Shown here: piece by piece, positions 53,385 to 63,366 of the stretch
Layout of the letters: each line of letters starts with the position of its first letter
Numbering within the stretch: the first letter of the stretch is position 1
From: DTLC01 sp964555645
GTDB lineage: Bacteria; Verrucomicrobiota; Verrucomicrobiia; Limisphaerales; DTLC01
Length of the DNA stretch: 64,000 nucleotides
Direction of reading: 5' to 3'
NCBI GenBank assembly: GCA_964555645.1
Contig: CAZKTA010000003.1
Coordinates: 1-64,000, forward strand
Position numbers and translations under genes: made by a program
The notes under the pieces: model-generated
What the model was told of the DNA's origin: nothing
The model's input: the letters and a program-made list of their open reading frames with translations, nothing else
The model's database searches: none

Positions 53385-54458
53385 ATGAGACTACTCGTAA
53401 CAGGTGGAGCAGGCTTTATTGGGTCGAACCTCATTCATCACGTAATCAATAGGCCCGAGATTGAACTGCTGGTGAATCTCGACTGCCTGACATATGCTGG
53501 GCACCTCGAAAACCTCGAGCCGGTTAAAAACCATCCAAAGTACGCTTTTGAAAAGGTTGACCTGCGAAACAAACCTGCTGTGCTGGATGTGGTGCGAAAA
53601 CACCGCATCACACATGTAATGCATCTGGCGGCCGAATCGCATGTGGACCGCTCAATAACCGGTCCAGACGATTTTATTCATACCAATGTTGTGGGCACAT
53701 TCAATCTGCTTGAAGCATGCCGCGCCTGTTGGCTGAGCGAAAAAACAGCTTTAGTTGCATCAGCCCGAACTGACCACCGGTTTCTGCATGTCTCAACCGA
53801 TGAAGTTTATGGGAGCCTCGGCCCGGAAGGGTTTTTTACAGAAGAATCGCCCTATGCGCCCAACTCACCTTACTCAGCCACCAAAGCCGGTGCGGACATG
53901 CTTGTGCGCGCTTTTTACCGTACCTACGGACTCCCGACAATTATCACTAATTGCTCGAATAACTATGGCCCGTATCAGTTCCCCGAAAAACTTATACCTG
54001 TGGTCATTCAAAGTGCACTGGCGCGCAAACCTATCCCGGTATACGGAGACGGCCTGCACGTGCGCGACTGGCTTTACGTGCGCGACCACGCAGAAGCACT
54101 CTGGCTTGTGCTGACTCGGGGCCGCATTGGTGAAACATACAACATCGGTGGCAACAACGAATGGCCAAACATCAAAATTGTCGAGCTAATCTGCGACATC
54201 ATTGACGAGCTAGCACCACATCTAGGGGGTAACACAAGGAAACTGATCACGTTCGTTCCTGATCGGCCTGGTCACGACAGACGCTACGGAATTGACGCAA
54301 CAAAAATAAAGCGTGAACTTGGCTGGCAACCCGCACATTCCTTCCAGGAAGGCATTCGCGAAACCGTCCGTTGGTACCTCGAACATCAAGACTGGGTGCA
54401 AGCTGTGCTGGGGAAAAGCCTTCAAAACGAGGCCGAGCGAAAATCCTCAGGCCATTGA
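53385..54458 (+). CDS. rfbB: dTDP-glucose 4,6-dehydratase
   Basis: A 357-residue extended SDR that dehydrates dTDP-glucose at C4-C6, the second step of dTDP-rhamnose synthesis. Evidence is TGGAGFIGSNLIHHVI (NAD binding), HLAAESHVDRSI, HVSTDEVYGSLG, YSATKAGAD with the catalytic Tyr and Lys, and NCSNNYGPYQFPEKLIP. It is full length and directly follows rfbD. The pair provides rhamnose for surface polysaccharide. Confidence 0.95.
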   Translation: MRLLVTGGAGFIGSNLIHHVINRPEIELLVNLDCLTYAGHLENLEPVKNHPKYAFEKVDLRNKPAVLDVVRKHRITHVMHLAAESHVDRSITGPDDFIHTNVVGTFNLLEACRACWLSEKTALVASARTDHRFLHVSTDEVYGSLGPEGFFTEESPYAPNSPYSATKAGADMLVRAFYRTYGLPTIITNCSNNYGPYQFPEKLIPVVIQSALARKPIPVYGDGLHVRDWLYVRDHAEALWLVLTRGRIGETYNIGGNNEWPNIKIVELICDIIDELAPHLGGNTRKLITFVPDRPGHDRRYGIDATKIKRELGWQPAHSFQEGIRETVRWYLEHQDWVQAVLGKSLQNEAERKSSGH

Positions 54459-54589
54459 ACCGCGAAAACGTTCAGACCCACGAGCTGTTTAGGTCTTAGG
54501 GCTATCGGGACTTAGCCGGTGCCGTCTGTTCACTGTGAAAGAACAGGCGATACAAAATCAGGAGCGGAAATAGCAAAAATTGCTATAGT

Positions 54590-55198
54590 TCACAAAACAA
54601 TATCTTCCGGTCTGACCTCCAAGCATTCGTCTTGGTCCTCCCAAATTACAGCGGGATAAAAATCAAGTAACCGCCGAGCTAGCTCACGACCTGCCTGTAC
54701 CAAAAGTTGCTCGGCTGTAGCAGCAGCACGCTGAAAAGCTGCATCGTAATCACCGGCCTTTTTACGTTGGCGATCGTCCCAGTGGGCAACTGCATGCACG
54801 GCGGCATACTCGGTCGCCCAGGTTTCAAGTAGCGGTTGTATCTCGGCGGGTAGTTCGTCAAACGGTACCAAGGTCTCGCCACAATGTTCACAAATCAAAC
54901 CTGACTCGCGCACGTCACGGGTCAACAATGGTAGCATGGGCGCCCGACAACAGCCCGATTCCGTATACGCCGGCGGCGGTGTAGCAAGCCGTTTGAACCA
55001 AATCTGCCGCTCGTGACCAAGTTGCGCCCCCAGCCTGTACGCACCAATTAACGGATGCGATACACGCCAAGCTTTGCCTTCCAACTGACCGAGTGTTTGG
55101 GCCAACCACCGTGCAAGCGTCAGATCATCGAAATCACGAAACGCACTACTGTACTCAGCCCAAAGCTTGTCCAAAGGCGATTCTGCTTCAGTTGGCAT
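54590..55198 (-). CDS. Hypothetical protein with cysteine zinc-knuckle-like motifs
   Basis: A soluble protein of 202 residues from ATG 55198 (a TTG at 55219 would add seven). It has an N-terminal helical part (DDLTLARWLAQTLGQLEGK), a cysteine pair CCRAP, and CEHCG about 30 residues later, which together could hold a zinc ion. The C-terminal part is helical and acidic (WEDQDECLEVRPEDIVL). I do not recognise the family. A 7-bp AT-rich inverted repeat (54570-54586) just past its stop could weakly serve as a terminator but has no clear T-run. Confidence 0.6.
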   Translation of the reverse strand: MPTEAESPLDKLWAEYSSAFRDFDDLTLARWLAQTLGQLEGKAWRVSHPLIGAYRLGAQLGHERQIWFKRLATPPPAYTESGCCRAPMLPLLTRDVRESGLICEHCGETLVPFDELPAEIQPLLETWATEYAAVHAVAHWDDRQRKKAGDYDAAFQRAAATAEQLLVQAGRELARRLLDFYPAVIWEDQDECLEVRPEDIVL

Positions 55199-55333
55199 GG
55201 AACAAAGATTGCGCGGCAAGCATGAATTTGTCGAGTCACTGAAACTTGAGTCGCATGCCCACCAACATCAATAACACCAACAAATTGGGCACCACCAGTT
55301 AATCACTTTTTTCCTACCCGATTTGGGCCAGCA

Positions 55334-55714
55334 TTATTGTTGCTCAACAATTCGCAACGTGTACTCGGGCGAAAGTGCACTGTCCTTCCTCGTGCCACCA
55401 AATCCACTGTGCTCGAAATCGAACCTGTACCGGTACCTGATCACGTTTGTGCCAGGCGGCACGGGCAAAAGTGTTTCCCACCGGTTGTGCATTCGTGGCG
55501 TGGGTTCCATCCGGTAAAAGTTTGTCCCAACAACTACATACGGCTCGATTGTATCCCAACGCAGCGTCTGCTGCCGCGATTTGAAGGCAACTTCGACCGG
55601 ATAAAAATTGTTCTCGTTACGCATCTGCCGCAGCGGCGTCAGGTTCGTAAACTGAGATGCACAACCTGTCACCAGCAGTGCCAATATCAGTGTTTGAATC
55701 AATTTTTTGCCCAT
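55334..55714 (-). CDS. Small lipoprotein of unknown function
   Basis: A 126-residue protein with a clear lipoprotein signal: basic MGKKL, a hydrophobic run, and LLVTGCAS. The mature part is mostly beta strands with TLRWDTIEPYVVVGTNFYRM, LLPVPPGTNVIRYRYRFDFE, and Gly/Arg-rich turns, which might be a small Ig-like or beta-sandwich fold. It is isolated from neighbours (119 bases to the gene upstream on the map; nearly 1 kb of gene-poor DNA on the other side). Confidence 0.65.
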   Translation of the reverse strand: MGKKLIQTLILALLVTGCASQFTNLTPLRQMRNENNFYPVEVAFKSRQQTLRWDTIEPYVVVGTNFYRMEPTPRMHNRWETLLPVPPGTNVIRYRYRFDFEHSGFGGTRKDSALSPEYTLRIVEQQ

Positions 55715-56695
55715 AAACCTGCCATTTGGTTACCTGAGGTAAGTTGGCCTGTAAAGCTCCTTTTAACACCTTTAACTCGCTTTGCGACTCTGAATAGCTT
55801 ACTTGGAGATTGAAGAAAAATGCGCCTTTACTACGCCGCAAGCGTTAAGACTCCGCCAAGTTACTACTGCGTCAACCGCAAATTATTTAAAACGAGCAGC
55901 ATCGGGCATCGTTTCCCTTCACTTCGGCTGCGGCCACAACACGTTCCAGCTCTAACTCACCCACTGTCTCGGCCAAGATCACGAACAAGCACACCACACA
56001 CGGTCCACGGGTAAATATAGCCGTGTCTAGTGCCTTAGATACTCATGCCGGAGCACTCTTGGTTACCCTGTGGGCGCCCATTGACTGGAATAACTGATCC
56101 TTCCCATGCAACCGGTACTCTAAACAAACCAATGACACCCGGCAGCATACACAATCCAATGCTTGCCTTGGCACCGGTTCCCATAATACTACCCCACAAC
56201 CGCACTTAATCACACCAGCGACTGTTCCATGCATGAATTCAACCATGACAGCAGCCGAGAAAGTAAAGCCCCAATACGGCACGGCATACTCTTGCAGCCT
56301 GTTGCCACAGCAGTGGTTAAGGTCATGGACACAGGACCATCAGGTCCGGCGGTCCACTCCAACCGATTGTGCGCGTAGCAAATGTAGGTTGCGAATGCGT
56401 CGTTGATGAACAGCTTAACTACTGTGTTGATTACAACTCGTGAACTGCACCCTGGCCATTGATGCTAGCCCACCTGTTGATAGCCGTTGGAGAACCTGTA
56501 TCTTAGCTCAGGCATGTGAAGGCCGTGTCCAACGCAATGTCTGCTTGTAACTTCGACTCAAAAAGTGAAATTAAGCCAACGCCCATTCCTCCCACAACGC
56601 ACACTAAACTCGAAAAGCTGCTCGTAATCTGACTTCCAAACAATAGGCCTGCGCTGACCATCCATTGCCGCCTTTTTACCTTTCATTAATCAAAC
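55715..56695. other. Gene-poor region with a possible decayed YD-repeat trace
   Basis: About 980 bases with no intact gene. On the minus strand around 56310-56430 one frame reads TYICYAHNRLEWTAGPDG, which resembles a degraded YD-repeat (TYxYDAxNRLxxTxGPDG), but the flanking sequence has stops and loses the pattern. It may be a relic of an RHS gene like the clearer fragment at 59.6 kb. Nothing else was identified. Confidence 0.35.
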
Positions 56696-58978
56696 TCATC
56701 GCTTTCGTAAACGGTAAAATTTGCAAGCGTTATCGCATTTGTCGGTGAGTAAGTTGTACCCACAAGAAATTGCGGGTGTGCCGGTTACGACCCTCCAATT
56801 GCCAGTCGAAGACCAATCGGCCATGAACTCGACAACGTAACCAACGAAACTGCTGTCCCAAAAGAGCACTATCTCGTTCGCTAGCTTCCGCATTCCCAAA
56901 ATAGGCGTGTCCAACTCAAACGCTCCGATGTCCGTGCCCTCCCCATCCGGCGCATTGGGTATAGAGGCGAAATCATGGGGACGACGACGCCCCCGTTGGT
57001 CGGTGCTGAAACCACAATGCCAGCCTCGATCAATAGCAGGACTCCCAGCCAGCAAGGCGTGAGTGAGCGTAGGCCCACCGTTGTCTTGCAACGGCCCGAT
57101 GAGTGGATCGATCGGTGAGAGACCCGTCCCAACGATGTCGTTGTAGAGGGAATTGGTGAAGCCAGTGCTACCATCGCCTACACCAATGAGGTTGTGTTTT
57201 CGTGAAGTATATTGACCAAACAGGTCTGGCCCAATTCCATGGTCGCCATCCGGAGCGCGAGGCGGTGTCGGTGTGGGTTGCCCAATGGTTACCGCCGTAC
57301 TGCCCAGGCTAAAAGCTCCAAATCCATTAGTGCCCGTTAGATTGCACGCGACCAAGGTACTGCACAAACTCGCGAATGACGCATTTGTCCCATTGAATAA
57401 ACCGCCCCCGCTTCCGCCGTTGCCGCCTCGGCCTCCTAATGGGCTTTTAGGATCATAATAACTGTACCCAAAACCGTACCCACCAGCGCCGCCTGCCCCA
57501 CACACGTTTCTACTTACTGTGCAGGCAACAATCTCCATTTTGCCAATGCTATAAATGCCGCCTCCGCTTCCTCCATCACCGCCGTTCCCACCTGAAAAAC
57601 CAAGACCCCCATCATCCCCCCAACCACACACATTTCCACTTATGGTGCAGACTTGCAAAGACAAAAAGCCTGCGTTATAAATTCCACCACCATTTCCGCC
57701 TGGACCACCAGCACCACCTGGAAGATACCCATGACCTAAACCGCCAATGCCACCCCATCCACTGCTATTTCCCCAAATTGTGCACCTTGTCACCGTTATA
57801 TCTCCAACGTTAAAAATTCCTCCACCACTGCCACCGGCACCACCTCCAGTGCCATAACTTCCTGATCCACTAGAGACCCGACTATTGCCCGGGGCACCAG
57901 ACCCGGCAATGTTCTGGGCGATCGAGCAATTAAGGAGCTTTGCGATGTGAGAGTTATATATGCCCCCACCATTGCCACCATGGCCACCACCCGGTGAGAA
58001 GCTGTCTGGCGCGGCACCACCGCTCCCACCTGTGTTGCTGGCAATGACACAGTTGTAAAGTGTCAAATGGCCGGCATTGAAAATGCCGCCGCCGTCGCCG
58101 CCGCCACCGTTGGCTGCCTCACCGGCGCCTGCGGAATTACTTCGGACTAAACACGCGCTAAGAATGAGATTGCCAGTATTGTATACTCCGCCGCCATCGC
58201 CACCCTTGCCATAAAGCGGACCACCGCCACCACATAAATTGGCTTCAACAGCGCACTCGTTTAACATCATCACGCCAGCATTGAAAATCCCTGCGCCAGC
58301 CCCACCGTTGCCCCCTTGCGAGAAACTGCCAACATTACCCATACAGTGCCCGCCTGTACCCCCTGTTCCAGTCGAATTCCCGACGACCGTACACCTGTTC
58401 ATAAACGCGCGGCCGCGGTTGAAAATCCCACCGCCGTGGCCGCCATTGCCTGCCGTACCAAAACAACTTGTTGAGTGCCCTCCCGCGCCGCTGTAATTAT
58501 TGCTGAGTACGCAATCGTACAAAACAAGTGTGCCCGAATTGTGCAAGCCGCCCCCACTGCTGCCATTGGCGCCCAAGAACCCGTTAGTGCCGCCCGAAGC
58601 TTGTCCTCCCGTGATTATTACGTTTTCCAATATCAATGTCGCACGAGGTAAAACATGAAACACGCGGTCGCCCAATCTGCTCGCATCAATGACGACATTC
58701 GATCCCTTGCCGACGATTCTCAAAACGCCGCGGACAACGTCCAAATCGCCCGTGTAAGCTGCATCTTCACTCGTGCCTCGGATTGTAAGTTGATAGTTTG
58801 TGCCAGTGAGAACAATAGTGTTGTAAAGACCGCGCCGGTTGGCCTGGATAATGGCCCCGCGCAAACTCGTAACTTTCGTTGTGTCCTCCGGGCTGGCAAC
58901 GAAAAATGTCCTACTCAGGGCTTGCTGACCAAAAGCCAGTAGCACACAAACCACAAGCAGGTGGCGCCATTTGTTCAT
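56696..58978 (-). CDS. Large exported glycine-rich beta-helix protein (choice-of-anchor Q type)
   Basis: A 760-residue protein with a signal peptide (HLLVVCVLLAFGQQALS). The body, about residues 100-520, is a series of repeats of roughly 35-50 residues with GGGIFNAG or GGGIYN turns and strands such as LTLYNCVIASN and VTRCTIWGNS. This is the pattern of right-handed parallel beta-helix proteins of the polymorphic membrane protein kind. DNGGPTLTHALLAGSPAID near residue 640 is the choice-of-anchor Q motif, followed by DIGAFEL. The last 60 residues are a variant of the shared domain ending KFYRLRKR. The very high Gly and Asn content gives unusual codon use. Adhesion or surface role is likely. Confidence 0.85.
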   Translation of the reverse strand: MNKWRHLLVVCVLLAFGQQALSRTFFVASPEDTTKVTSLRGAIIQANRRGLYNTIVLTGTNYQLTIRGTSEDAAYTGDLDVVRGVLRIVGKGSNVVIDASRLGDRVFHVLPRATLILENVIITGGQASGGTNGFLGANGSSGGGLHNSGTLVLYDCVLSNNYSGAGGHSTSCFGTAGNGGHGGGIFNRGRAFMNRCTVVGNSTGTGGTGGHCMGNVGSFSQGGNGGAGAGIFNAGVMMLNECAVEANLCGGGGPLYGKGGDGGGVYNTGNLILSACLVRSNSAGAGEAANGGGGDGGGIFNAGHLTLYNCVIASNTGGSGGAAPDSFSPGGGHGGNGGGIYNSHIAKLLNCSIAQNIAGSGAPGNSRVSSGSGSYGTGGGAGGSGGGIFNVGDITVTRCTIWGNSSGWGGIGGLGHGYLPGGAGGPGGNGGGIYNAGFLSLQVCTISGNVCGWGDDGGLGFSGGNGGDGGSGGGIYSIGKMEIVACTVSRNVCGAGGAGGYGFGYSYYDPKSPLGGRGGNGGSGGGLFNGTNASFASLCSTLVACNLTGTNGFGAFSLGSTAVTIGQPTPTPPRAPDGDHGIGPDLFGQYTSRKHNLIGVGDGSTGFTNSLYNDIVGTGLSPIDPLIGPLQDNGGPTLTHALLAGSPAIDRGWHCGFSTDQRGRRRPHDFASIPNAPDGEGTDIGAFELDTPILGMRKLANEIVLFWDSSFVGYVVEFMADWSSTGNWRVVTGTPAISCGYNLLTDKCDNACKFYRLRKR

Positions 58979-59598
58979 TACGCTACTCTCATATCAACGA
59001 TTCCCTAGCATTGCAAGCCAGTTCTAATGTGTGGCCAACGCAACTCAAAGGGTTCATCGTCCCGGGTATGACAAAATGGCGAATATTTTAGGGGTGTAGG
59101 CCCATCTGCCTTGCTTTGCGGCACCTGGTCTGGGGCGAAGTACACCAGTGAACTCTTAATCACCAACAATTCGGCGGTGCTGCACGACCGGTCACTTCGA
59201 GCCTAGCCATGTATGCTTATAAACATCGAGTTCGCTGCCGTAATCTAGCTATTTTGCAACCACCTGGTTGCGCTTCGAGCGCTCAGAGGTAGTTAAGACC
59301 GAAACTTGGACCGTGCGTATCCCACCAGCTATGGGACCGGCGCTCTGCTAAATCTCTTTCACCCGCCAAAACACTCAACCAGTCCATCCCTAGAAACAAC
59401 ACCCGCACGACCGCTTCAACATAACCACCAGATACGTATGGACCGACATGTACCAACACCAGAGCACTGTCTGCATGCTTAGCCCCCTAGGTAAGGTGCT
59501 ACTGCGGACTCAGTTGCCAACCTTCCGGCAAGGGCTAACTTGCCATCCGCGCAGCCAAACCCGGCAAACAAAGAATTCTTCAAACCACAATGGAATTG
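58979..59598. other. Gene-poor region between beta-helix gene and RHS remnant
   Basis: About 620 bases with no gene recognised on either strand. The base composition is mixed and I see no repeat or motif. It includes the promoter of the beta-helix gene, which I cannot locate exactly. Confidence 0.45.
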
Positions 59599-59990
59599 CT
59601 ACCGTTTGCCGTTGCGGTTGTTGAGCAGGATTTGGTTGCCGGCGGCGTTGTAGGTGCGGCAAACGGTGCGGTTTACACCGCCCACCGAGCGGATCAATTC
59701 AGTGCGCTTGTTCCAGAACAGGCGTGTCACTTCGTTGGCGGTGTTTGTGGTGGGGATGAGGCAGTTATCGGCGTCGTACCCGTAGAATGTGGTGCGGTTG
59801 ATGGGATCGGTGACGCTGATCAGCCGTTGGGTGGCGTCGTTGGTGAACCATGTGCGGTAGTTGTATTGGACAGGCTGATGGTGCATAACACTCAGTCGCG
59901 TGTGTCGAAAATGTTGCTGATGATGGGTGGCCGGCTGGGGTTTGCGGGACGACGGTGGCCAAGAGTTTTGCCGTTGGGCTTTAGATGTTG
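59599..59990 (-). pseudogene. Decayed RHS/YD-repeat protein fragment
   Basis: On the minus strand the frame 59886-59599 reads RLISVTDPINRTTFYGYDAD, then ANEVTRLFWNKRTELIRSV and RTYNAAGNQILL. These are YD repeats of RHS proteins (normally FxYDAxNRLxxxxDPxGxxT). Coding potential continues upstream to about 59990 in another frame, with a frameshift near 59886. There is no start codon for a full protein, no core RHS domain and no C-terminal toxin. The strand bias (G/T-rich on plus) also fits a minus-strand coding remnant. Confidence 0.72.
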
Positions 59991-60000
59991 GATAAAATAA

Positions 60001-60736
60001 AGCCAGACGACAAGAAATGCTCGACGGCTATCCGCGCGCCATGCGCATGCGTTCGAGCACACGGCAAATTTATTGCGGGTGAATCTGCGTAAACTGAAAT
60101 TTACGGTCGGCCTGTGCGGGTGTTTGATGAAATGGGCAAGGTCATCGCCGTTGCCTAGCCAAGCAACGATACCGTCCCACTCCTTATTCCACTATGAGAG
60201 ACTCACCCGCTCACGGGCTCAGTTGGCTAACAATTGCCGGTCGTGTTTTTGCGTGTATTTCCCGCTGCCGCGAAGCAGCCGGAAACCAAATCAGCACGGC
60301 GCAACCAGAACCTGCCCTGTCGGTCGGTTGCTTGCGCCCGGATAAAGCTTTATCGGCCGCGGCACCTAGCATACCCAGTTGGGACCAGATCAAAATCCAT
60401 TCCCTTGAAACAGCGTCAAAACTGATTTACTGCGGTGGTGACCTCAAGCACAATCGTTCGAAAGTACCACTGGCTAGGTGTTTTTTTGTTAGCCATGAAG
60501 AGTCCGTTTGCAAGTGTGGATTTGACCAAGCTTAAGGTCGGGCCGGTGGCAGAACGCACCGGCGCGCACATCATCGAAAAATCGTCGTTGACACCAATGC
60601 GGTGCTACCAAGCTGCTCATAGGACACGGCCGAAATCGTTGCTAAATCCGCCGCGCGGTTTAGAACTGCGCAATGGCATAGCCGGGCTTAGCTCACGTAC
60701 AGTGTGCGTACCGCCTGTTCGAGCAGGAACAGTCCG
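60001..60736. other. Gene-poor region before the TMTC-like gene
   Basis: About 735 bases without an intact gene. Short open frames (for example around 60435-60746) overlap the next gene or have no family likeness. It may be part of the same decaying segment as the RHS remnant. The promoter of the following gene must lie at its right end. Confidence 0.45.
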
Positions 60737-63082
60737 ATGCGCATAACAAAAGTCCAATTCCTGAAACTCGTTGCGGGGACAGTCGGAATTGTATTGCTGA
60801 CGCTGCTGGTCTACTGGCCTGCGTTGCATGGCGATTTTATCTGGGACGACGACGCTTACGTGACGCGTAATCCATTACTGACTGAACCGGATGGACTCTG
60901 GCGCATCTGGTTTACTGCGCATACACAATCGCAATACTTCCCGCTCACATTTACAACACTACGGTTTGCGTATAAACTGTGGGGGCTAAACCCGGTCGGA
61001 TACCACGCGCTTAACATTGGGTTGCATTGCATCAACTCGCTTTTGGTATGGGCGTTGTTGAGACGGCTTGCTGTGCCGGCTGCATGGTTTGCAGCCGTAA
61101 TTTTCGCGGTGCACCCCGTGCAGGTCGAATCCGTTGCATGGATCACAGAACTGAAAAATGTACAGTCAACGATGTTCTATCTGCTGGCTGTGCTCGCATG
61201 GGTCAGGTTTGTGGCGCATGGTCACGGGGCGCGTTGGGGGTTTTATGTGCTTGCGCTGCTGTTGCACATGCTCGCCCTGTTCAGCAAAACCACAGCTTGC
61301 ACGTTACCTGCTGCACTTGTGCTGGTGCTGTGGATGCGCTACCAGAAGATCACCTTGACCAGAATTTTGCAGTTATTGCCATTTGTAGTCATCGGGATTG
61401 CAATGGGTCTTGTGTCGGTGTGGTGGGAAAAGCACCTCGGCAACTACGCAGTCGAGTCCGGGGCCGAGTACGGGCTGCTACACAGGCTTTTGATTGCGTC
61501 ACGTGCGTTGTGGTTTTACGCAAGCAAAGTTATCCTACCGTTCAACCTGGCCTTCAGTTACCCGAAGTGGCAGATAAACCCGCTTGAGCTAAAACAGTAT
61601 GTCTGGATTGCAGGTTGCGTGGCTGCGGGTGCGGTTCTTTGGTTGAAACGGCATGTGGTCGGGCGCACTGTGATAGCCGGTGTTGTGTTTTTCGTTGCTG
61701 CATTGTCGCCGTTGCTCGGGTTTATCTGGCTGTACACGTTCCGCTACAGCTTTGTTGCCGATCATTACCAATACCTTGCGTGTCTTGGGATGATCGGAGT
61801 GATCACCGGCGTTGCAGCAAAACTTACCGCGCATTTGCCTCGGGTTGTTGGTCTTGCTGCTGCAACGGTTGTACTTACGGGGCTAGCATTTTTGACGTGG
61901 CGCCAAGCGCACATCTACAAAAACCTTGAATCACTGTGGCACGACACGATTGCGAAAAACCCGGCCAGTTGGATGGCGCACAATAATCTTGGGCTTGTGC
62001 TGTGGGGGCAAGGTAAATTTGCCGAGGCTGAAATCCACTATCGCAAAGCGCTAAGCCTTAAGGCTGACTATGCTGAGGCGTGGAACAATCTTGGCAAAGT
62101 GCTAGACGCCAACAACGAACTGGATGCTGCTGCGCAGTGTTACCGGCAGGCTATTGCACTAAAACCGAACTTCCCGGAGGCGATGAGCAACCTGGGTGGT
62201 GTGCTAACAGCCAAGGGCGAGTTTACCGAAGCGCTCGAGCACCTAAAAAAGGCGGTGCAGCTTGCGCCTGGTCTCGCTGAAGCTCACAACAATCTGGGTA
62301 CCGCGCTACGGTATGTTGGCGACCTAACTCGCGCTATTGATCATTATCAGATTGCGATCAGGCTGCAACCAACCAATGCACGCATACATGCGAATCTCGG
62401 CCTAGCGCTAGCACTTAATGGCCAGCTAGAGCAAGCCGTTGCACAACTGCAAACCGCTCTGGAACTTAATCCGAACGAAACACTCGCACATCGGAATCTT
62501 GGCCGGGTATACCTTTTGCAGGGCCATGTGAATGAGGCAATCGCGCACTTGGCACGCGCAGCCGATTTGCTTCCTGGCGCCGCGCGTGCACGAGTTGAGT
62601 TGGCCGACGCTTTCATGAGCAAAGGGGCAACAAGCCACGCGCGCACGAATTACGAAGCAGCACTCAAAATCGAGCCACGAAATGCCGAGGTACGATTCAA
62701 ACTCGGGGTCGCACTGACAATGGAAGGCAAGCTCGAATCTGCTCTTGTACAGTGGCGTACGGCCGTGGAGTTGGACCCGGAAAATGTGCTGGCACTGAAC
62801 AGTTTGGCGTGGGTGTTGGCAACGACAACGAACAACACGCTGCGTAATGGTGCCGAAGCTGTTGCATTGGCCAAACGCGCCGCCGAGTTAACGAATAGAA
62901 AAAACGCGGCTGTTCTGGACACACTGGCTGCTGCACATGCCGAAACTGGGGCTTTTGCTGAAGCCGTCGAAGTTGCGCAGCGTGCCCTTCAAATTGCCAC
63001 TGCGGCAGGGAATGAAAACCTTGCCGCCCAAATCCGAGCGCACATGGAAAGTTATAGGTTAAACAAGCCCTGGCGCGAATGA
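60737..63082 (+). CDS. TMTC-like integral membrane protein with C-terminal TPR repeats
   Basis: From ATG 60737 a 781-residue protein. The first 395 residues hold a series of about ten transmembrane helices. A loop after the first helix contains GDFIWDDDAYVTRNPLL, an acidic motif typical of GT-C-type mannosyltransferase-like (TMTC) proteins. FAVHPVQVESVAWITELKN also fits this group. Residues 415-770 are about ten TPR units (WMAHNNLGLVLWGQGKFAEA, WNNLGKVL, AHNNLGTALR). These proteins are thought to glycosylate exported proteins. The start at 60704 would add 11 residues before the first helix. Substrates are unknown. Confidence 0.82.
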   Translation: MRITKVQFLKLVAGTVGIVLLTLLVYWPALHGDFIWDDDAYVTRNPLLTEPDGLWRIWFTAHTQSQYFPLTFTTLRFAYKLWGLNPVGYHALNIGLHCINSLLVWALLRRLAVPAAWFAAVIFAVHPVQVESVAWITELKNVQSTMFYLLAVLAWVRFVAHGHGARWGFYVLALLLHMLALFSKTTACTLPAALVLVLWMRYQKITLTRILQLLPFVVIGIAMGLVSVWWEKHLGNYAVESGAEYGLLHRLLIASRALWFYASKVILPFNLAFSYPKWQINPLELKQYVWIAGCVAAGAVLWLKRHVVGRTVIAGVVFFVAALSPLLGFIWLYTFRYSFVADHYQYLACLGMIGVITGVAAKLTAHLPRVVGLAAATVVLTGLAFLTWRQAHIYKNLESLWHDTIAKNPASWMAHNNLGLVLWGQGKFAEAEIHYRKALSLKADYAEAWNNLGKVLDANNELDAAAQCYRQAIALKPNFPEAMSNLGGVLTAKGEFTEALEHLKKAVQLAPGLAEAHNNLGTALRYVGDLTRAIDHYQIAIRLQPTNARIHANLGLALALNGQLEQAVAQLQTALELNPNETLAHRNLGRVYLLQGHVNEAIAHLARAADLLPGAARARVELADAFMSKGATSHARTNYEAALKIEPRNAEVRFKLGVALTMEGKLESALVQWRTAVELDPENVLALNSLAWVLATTTNNTLRNGAEAVALAKRAAELTNRKNAAVLDTLAAAHAETGAFAEAVEVAQRALQIATAAGNENLAAQIRAHMESYRLNKPWRE

Positions 63083-63366
63083 CGCAGAGTAACTTGCCCC
63101 GAAAAAAATCGCCCGTTAAAAACTGGTAAGTATAACGTCCATTTCCTTGCTCCTGTGCCGCGCGCTTGCGGTGTCAAATTCCAAGGGGCAGCCACGTATT
63201 CATTTGTGACACGCCATGGGTGATAAGAACCGCTTTAAAGGCATCAACGGAAGTTGAATTAAACCTTCCAAAAGCTGACTTTTGTGCACCTTGCTTTGGG
63301 GCGGATGTCGTGTGATACTGAGGCATAAATTTGCGCGTTACGAAAGCTAGTTTTACGTAAGAATCA

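Noticed and set aside
54570..54586. ATAGCAA/TTGCTAT inverted repeat after the 202-residue gene
   Set aside because: A/T-rich 7-bp stem without a clear U-tract; likely too weak to terminate.
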